This document shows, one piece after another, positions 30,504 to 34,154 of a stretch of 34,154 nt of DNA; within the stretch, counting starts at the first letter, position 1; each line of letters starts with the position of its first letter. The translations under genes and the position numbers were made by a program. This DNA is from Oscillospiraceae bacterium. GTDB lineage: Bacteria > Bacillota > Clostridia > Oscillospirales > Ruminococcaceae. Below the pieces are notes generated by a model. The model saw nothing but the letters and a program-made list of their open reading frames with translations. It was not told the DNA's origin and made no database searches. The DNA is taken from NCBI GenBank assembly GCA_004557855.1, contig SFFJ01000018.1:1-34154 (forward strand). Reading direction: 5' to 3'.

Positions 30504-30938
30504 TTAGCGGTTTTTCAGCAGGTCGCGGATCTCGCCCAGCAGCTTTTCCTCATTGGAGGGCTCGGGCGGGGCGGCGGGGGCTTCCTCCTCGGCGGGCTTT
30601 TCCAGCTTGGCACGGGCGGTATTTACCGCCTTGACAAACAGAAACACCACCAGCGCGATCAGCAAAAAGTCAATGATGGTGGCAATAAAATTGCCGATGC
30701 CCACCACCACGGCCTCCTTCACCACCGTATCGCCCTGCATTACGGCGGGGGAAAGGGTGATATTGAGGGCCGTCAGGTCGATATCCCCGATGACCCAGCC
30801 CAAAAAGGGCATGAATACATCGTTGACCAGCGACGAGGTGATTTTACCGAAGGCACCGCCGACGATGACACCGACTGCCATATCCATTACGTTGCCGCGG
30901 GAGATGAACTCCCGGAATTCCTTTGCGATCTTTTTCAT
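30504..30938 (-). CDS. mscL: large-conductance mechanosensitive channel
   Basis: 144 residues. The N-terminal amphipathic helix (MKKIAKEFREFISRGN) leads into TM1 with VGVIVGGAFGKITSSLVNDVFMP-type pore residues, a periplasmic loop, TM2 (about 70-95) and the terminal helix EEKLLGEIRDLLKNR. Forms a homopentamer that opens when membrane tension rises and saves cells from osmotic downshock. The linker AEEEAPAAPPEP before the last helix is typical. The start at 30936-30938 follows AAGGAGA. It is downstream of the rplA terminator. Confidence 0.96.
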   Translation of the reverse strand: MKKIAKEFREFISRGNVMDMAVGVIVGGAFGKITSSLVNDVFMPFLGWVIGDIDLTALNITLSPAVMQGDTVVKEAVVVGIGNFIATIIDFLLIALVVFLFVKAVNTARAKLEKPAEEEAPAAPPEPSNEEKLLGEIRDLLKNR

Positions 30939-30979
30939 GCGGTCTCCTTTCGCCCCCGCCCACGGCAAGGGCATAAGAT

Positions 30980-31005
30980 AAAGCGGGCTCCGGAGAGTCC
31001 GCTTT
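30980..31005 (-). terminator. terminator after rplA
   Basis: AAAGCGG/CCGCTTT stem with a GC-rich loop that can also pair (CTCC/GGAG). It ends the ribosomal operon after rplA. Confidence 0.75.
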
Positions 31006-31020
31006 TATCGGTTGGAACGA

Positions 31021-31734
31021 TCAGTTCTCGGTAGTCGCTACGGCAACAAAGCGGGCAGGGTTGATCTTGACGCCGGGGCCCATGGTGGTGGCAACCACGC
31101 AGGAACGGACGTACTGACCCTTGGCAGCCGCGGGCTTGGCCTTTACGATGGCATCCATCAGGGTATCAAAGTTCTCCTGCAGCTTCTGTGCGCCGAAGGA
31201 AACCTTGCCGATGGGGCAGTGGATGATGTTGGTCTTATCCAGACGGTACTCGATCTTACCGGCCTTGGCCTCGGTCACAGCGCGACCGGCGTCGGGGGTA
31301 ACGGTACCGGCCTTGGGGTTGGGCATCAGGCCGCGCGGACCCAGAATCTTACCCAAACGACCGACAATACCCATCATGTCGGGGGTAGCGATAACTACAT
31401 CGAAGTCCATCCAGTTTTCCTTCTGGATCTTCTCCATCATGTCCTCGGCACCGACAAACTCGGCACCGGCGGCCTTGGCAGCCTCGGCGGCATCGCCGCG
31501 GGCAAAGCACAGCACGCGGACGGACTTACCGGTACCGTTGGGCAGTACCACTGCACCACGGACCTGCTGGTCGGCGTGACGGCTATCTACGCCCAGGCGG
31601 ACGTGGATCTCGACGGTTTCATCAAATTTTGCCTTACCGGTCTTGGCGCAAAGGTCCAGCGCCTCTGCCGGCTCGTACAGCTTGGTGCTGTCTACCAGCT
31701 TTCTGCTGTCTGTATATTTCTTACCATGCTTCAT
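31021..31734 (-). CDS. rplA: 50S ribosomal protein L1
   Basis: 237 residues. Binds helices 76-78 of 23S rRNA at the mobile L1 stalk and moves with E-site tRNA. Recognised by FDETVEIHVRLGVD, GTGKSVRVLCFARG and GLMPNPKAGTVTPD. In many bacteria it also represses its own operon by binding an rRNA-like site in the mRNA. Here such a site lies directly upstream (31744-31781). It is the last gene of this operon; rplJ and rplL do not follow. Confidence 0.98.
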   Translation of the reverse strand: MKHGKKYTDSRKLVDSTKLYEPAEALDLCAKTGKAKFDETVEIHVRLGVDSRHADQQVRGAVVLPNGTGKSVRVLCFARGDAAEAAKAAGAEFVGAEDMMEKIQKENWMDFDVVIATPDMMGIVGRLGKILGPRGLMPNPKAGTVTPDAGRAVTEAKAGKIEYRLDKTNIIHCPIGKVSFGAQKLQENFDTLMDAIVKAKPAAAKGQYVRSCVVATTMGPGVKINPARFVAVATTEN

Positions 31735-31743
31735 AGCGTTTAT

Positions 31744-31781
31744 TATCCTCCTATAATGTGGTATTTAGCGGAATGGTTCCT
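31744..31781 (-). promoter_or_regulatory. L1-binding-site mimic before rplA
   Basis: The minus strand reads AGTGGGAGGAACC ... CTAAATACCACAT, matching the GUGGGAGG ... AAAUACCAC strands of the 23S rRNA L1 site (helix 76-78). It lies between rplK and the rplA ribosome binding site. Confidence 0.65.
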
Positions 31782-31802
31782 CCCACTGTTACAAGAAAGC
31801 GA

Positions 31803-32228
31803 TTAGCCTTCTACTTCTACGCCCATGCTGCGGGCGGTACCGGCGATCATGCTGATGGCGGTATCAATATTGGCAGCGTTCAGGTCGGGCATCTTCAGCT
31901 CGGCGATCTTCTGGAGCTGCTCGCGGGTGATCTTGCCAACCTTGGTCTTGTTGGGCACGCCGGAACCGGATTCCAGGTTGATGGCCTTCTTGATGAGGAC
32001 TGCCGCGGGGGGAGTCTTGGTAATAAAGCTAAAAGTACGGTCTGCGTATACGGTGATCACAACGGGGATAATGAGGCCGACATCGTTTTTGGTGCGCTCA
32101 TTGAATTCCTTGGTGAAAGCCATAATGTTTACGCCGTGCTGACCCAAAGCGGGGCCAACGGGGGGCGCGGGGGTTGCCTTGCCGGCAGGGATCTGCAGCT
32201 TGATATAGCCTACTACTTTTTGAGCCAT
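31803..32228 (-). CDS. rplK: 50S ribosomal protein L11
   Basis: 141 residues. Binds the GTPase-associated centre of 23S rRNA. The N-terminal proline-rich arm (PAGKATPAPPVGPALGQHGVN) and C-terminal RNA-binding domain (GKITREQLQKIAELKMPDLNA, IAGTARSMGVEV) are complete. TTGGAGGTG precedes the ATG. A 156-bp leader separates it from nusG and contains an L1-site mimic. Confidence 0.98.
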   Translation of the reverse strand: MAQKVVGYIKLQIPAGKATPAPPVGPALGQHGVNIMAFTKEFNERTKNDVGLIIPVVITVYADRTFSFITKTPPAAVLIKKAINLESGSGVPNKTKVGKITREQLQKIAELKMPDLNAANIDTAISMIAGTARSMGVEVEG

Positions 32229-32235
32229 GTTTCTG

Positions 32236-32306
32236 CACCTCCAAATATGTGGTAATGATAGCGGGCCATCCCATATGGGTTTTGCGGATGGTTCCTCCCA
32301 CAGGCT
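32236..32306 (-). promoter_or_regulatory. L1-binding-site mimic before rplK
   Basis: Minus strand CTGTGGGAGGAACCATCCGC ... CATTACCACATATTTGGAGG. It shares GTGGGAGGAACCAT-CCGC and TACCACAT...GGAGG with the site before rplA but has a longer insert. Confidence 0.6.
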
Positions 32307-32384
32307 CTGCTCCCGGCTCTAAATGGGGGCGGGGCCTATCGACCCGTTTACGCACGGGTCTGCGGTTTATAAGTGTTGCTTTTA

Positions 32385-32909
32385 TTATTCCAGGGGCTTT
32401 ACTTCGTTCAGGGGCAGCTCCACCGTAGCATCCTTGCCCATCATCGAAACGGTGACGCGGGTAATCTGCTTTTCGGTATCGATGGCATCCACGACGCCCA
32501 CAAAGCCTTCCAGATAGCCGCCGGTGACTTCTACGCTGTCGCCCACGGCATAGTTGGTCTCGATCTTCCGGTTTTCCACCTGGAACCGATCAATCTCGGC
32601 TTCGGTAAGCGGGACCGGTTTGGAGCCGGGGCCCACAAAGCCCGTAACTCCGCGGATATTGCGGACAACATACCAGCTGTCGTCTGTCATGATCATCTTG
32701 ACAAAAACATAGCTGGGGAAAAGCTTCTGCTCCTTTTCCTCCTTGCGGCCGTCGTCCTTGATCTCGACCACCATTTCGGTCGGGATCTTTACATCGGTGA
32801 TGAGGTGCTGCAGCTGACGGTTTTCCACCGCATTTACGATGCTGTCGGCTACTTTATTCTCATAACCGGAGTAGGTATGCACCACATACCATTTTGCTTC
32901 TTCAGCCAT
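32385..32909 (-). CDS. nusG: transcription termination/antitermination factor NusG
   Basis: 174 residues. NGN domain (WYVVHTYSGYENKVADS ... GYVF-type segment PSYVFVKMIMTDDSWYVVRN) and KOW domain (VGDSVEVTGGYLEGFVGVV). Binds RNA polymerase and affects pausing, Rho action and ribosome coupling. It lies between secE and rplK, the usual arrangement. Confidence 0.97.
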   Translation of the reverse strand: MAEEAKWYVVHTYSGYENKVADSIVNAVENRQLQHLITDVKIPTEMVVEIKDDGRKEEKEQKLFPSYVFVKMIMTDDSWYVVRNIRGVTGFVGPGSKPVPLTEAEIDRFQVENRKIETNYAVGDSVEVTGGYLEGFVGVVDAIDTEKQITRVTVSMMGKDATVELPLNEVKPLE

Positions 32910-32963
32910 TTTGTTCCCTCCCGGTTGGTATTGTATGGGTTTTCTTGCCGTTCACCAGTAAAA

Positions 32964-33176
32964 TTACTTGATGAGCAGCCGGATCACGAGCGAGAACAGG
33001 GCGTCCAGGCCGCAGATAACGATAGCGGAAACGAGAACGACTGCCAGCACGATGAGGGTATTATTGATGACCTGCTTTTTGGTAGGCCATACTACCTTCT
33101 TCATCTCGCCGCGCATATCCTTGAAGGAGCGTGCCCAACGCTGAAAAATATTGGGCTTTTTAGCGGTTTCGGCCAT
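32964..33176 (-). CDS. secE: preprotein translocase subunit SecE
   Basis: 70 residues, single-helix Gram-positive form. The amphipathic RSFKDMRGEMKKVVWPTKKQVINNT segment (23-47; the VVWPTKKQV core is diagnostic) is followed by one membrane helix (about 48-68). Part of the SecYEG channel. It lies between rpmG and nusG. Confidence 0.96.
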   Translation of the reverse strand: MAETAKKPNIFQRWARSFKDMRGEMKKVVWPTKKQVINNTLIVLAVVLVSAIVICGLDALFSLVIRLLIK

Positions 33177-33193
33177 TGTTTCTCCTCCTTAAA

Positions 33194-33343
33194 TTACTTG
33201 GTCTCACGATGAACGGTGTGCTTGCGGCAGAAGCGGCAATACTTGTTCATTTCCAGTCTGTCGGGATCGTTCTTCTTGTTTTTCATGGTGTTGTAGTTGC
33301 GCTGCTTGCACTCGGTACAAGCCAGAGTGATCTTGACTCTCAT
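33194..33343 (-). CDS. rpmG: 50S ribosomal protein L33
   Basis: 49 residues, starting MRVKITLACTECKQRNY and ending KHTVHRETK. Two CxxC pairs (CTEC and CRFC) make it the zinc-binding form. First gene of the rpmG-secE-nusG-rplK-rplA operon, with TAGGAGGTG before the ATG at 33341-33343. Confidence 0.96.
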   Translation of the reverse strand: MRVKITLACTECKQRNYNTMKNKKNDPDRLEMNKYCRFCRKHTVHRETK

Positions 33344-33492
33344 TTAGTCGGCACCTCCTATTATACTTCGGATTTCTTTTGCCTCCCTCTTTGTGGCGAG
33401 AAGTGATCAGCCGCCCTTCCGTGCGGGAAAAGCAACGGCCCGAAGGCCAAAAACGCACACGAAAAAAAGGCCCTTCTCCGAGAGGTAATGAC

Positions 33493-33522
33493 ATCATAGC
33501 ATAGATGCCGCCCGGAAGTCAA
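33493..33522 (-). promoter_or_regulatory. promoter of the rpmG operon
   Basis: Minus strand TTGACT, 18-base spacer, TATGAT; a leader of about 150 bases follows before rpmG. Confidence 0.75.
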
Positions 33523-33634
33523 GCCTTTTCGGGGGGATTTGCGGGGAAAACGGGGGGGGATTTTGGGGGATGGGGGCGGTGGGGCGTTTAAGGTGATAAA
33601 TTGCTATCACCTCCGGTGGGGCAAGCGTTATAAA

Positions 33635-33866
33635 AGACTTAATTGGTACGCCTACCCGGCGGGGGCCTACTTTTGTTCGTACAAAAGTAGGCAAAATACG
33701 CTTGGGGCGTTGCCCCAAGACCCCTGTCGCTGGCTGCGCTGGATACGGATTGATTTTCGGCGGGAGCCGGAAATCAATCCGTACTGCGCACAGAATCGCT
33801 CCCAAGGTAGCCGCAGCGCATCTGCCCTTTCCCCCCACCCCCTTTCCCGATGCGGGAAAGGGGCTC
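33635..33866 (-). repeat. multi-hairpin dispersed element, family R2, copy 2 (inverted)
   Basis: Read on the minus strand it repeats the order of the element at 184-435: CCCCTTTCCCG hairpin, GGGCAGATG, GCAGTACGG, a different stem, CCGTATCCAGCGCAGC, CTTGGGG/CCCCAAG (33701-33719), and GCCTACTTTTG/CAAAAGTAGGC (33665-33692). Stems differ while linkers match. The stretch 33867-33977 shows nothing recognisable. Confidence 0.72.
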
Positions 33867-33977
33867 GGATGGGCGGGCGATTAAAAACCGAGAGTGACGT
33901 TCTCGGGGTGTTAGGGCTTGTAGGGAGCCAAGTCGCTGACCTTAAAGTATTCGTTTACCTGCCCCATAGTTCCCCTC

Positions 33978-34154
33978 CTCCGAGGAGGGGACAGGGGTGG
34001 TGGTTCGCCGTTCTGCGCTCCAGCACAGCGGCGATAAAAATGCGCCGCAGGCTCTTTTTAAGCCCATCTGCGTGCAGTACGGATTTAGATTTTTCGTAAC
34101 CGAAAAATCCAAATCCGTATCCAGCGCAGCAGGGCGACCGGGTTTTCAGGGCGC
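33978..34154 (+). repeat. multi-hairpin dispersed element, family R2, copy 3 (cut by window end)
   Basis: CCCCTCCTCCGAGGAGGGG hairpin, then TTTTTAAGCCC and TCTGCGTGCAGTACGG, an AT-rich stem, CCGTATCCAGCGCAGCAGGGCG. Same parts and orientation as copy 1; the window ends before the later hairpins. Confidence 0.72.

Overview
The window reads as chromosomal DNA of a GC-rich, Gram-positive-type anaerobe of the class Clostridia, most likely an Oscillospirales/Ruminococcaceae-like gut bacterium. The evidence is LPXTG proteins with sortases, lipoproteins with lipoboxes, strong GGAGG ribosome binding sites, an archaeal-type ProRS, a glycine riboswitch before an alanine/glycine symporter, a c-di-GMP-I riboswitch, and a DRTGG / HATPase / [FeFe]-hydrogenase-like / DRTGG / PHP cluster. 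The species cannot be named from the sequence. Both ends lie inside dispersed repeats, so this may be a whole contig that broke at repeats.

Layout. 1-720: gene-free repeats. 725-3141 (-): an ECF sigma factor with an RsgI-like membrane anti-sigma protein, plus ElbB. 3533-6916 (-): coaX, mrp and proS, separated by GC-rich palindromic elements. 7672-9813 (+): HtrA protease and a zinc-ribbon membrane protein. 9949-11340 (-): sodium/alanine-type symporter behind a glycine riboswitch. 11649-19419 (-): a sortase-assembled pilus operon (giant CnaB adhesin, shaft pilin, class C sortase, minor pilin, second sortase), headed by a promoter, a c-di-GMP-I riboswitch and a terminator. 19845-22313: a visibly AT-richer restriction-modification module (beta-class methyltransferase and two convergent PD-(D/E)XK-like nucleases). 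22697-23249 (-): tRNA-Tyr, tRNA-Thr and acpP. 23530-26853 (+): the hydrogenase-like putative sensor cluster. 27105-30099 (-): two tandem-duplicated small membrane proteins and three lipoproteins. 30504-33343 (-): mscL, then the rpmG-secE-nusG-rplK-rplA operon. 33344-34154: promoter and repeats.

The most striking feature is a family of 13 intergenic GC-rich elements of about 80-120 bp, spread from 3.2 kb to 30.4 kb. Each can fold into a cloverleaf: an 11-16 bp outer stem enclosing three hairpins, nearly all with three-base loops of the GNA type or its complement, often with no unpaired base at the junction. The stem sequences differ almost completely between most elements while the architecture stays fixed. 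One element lies in frame at the 5' end of the PHP gene. A second family, with three or four hairpins joined by conserved linkers, occupies the window edges. Other regulatory signals are two 23S-like L1-binding mimics (before rplK and before rplA), a terminator inside the pilus operon, and an inverted copy of the tRNA-Tyr 3' end.

All functions are inferred from reading motifs; no database search or folding program was run.
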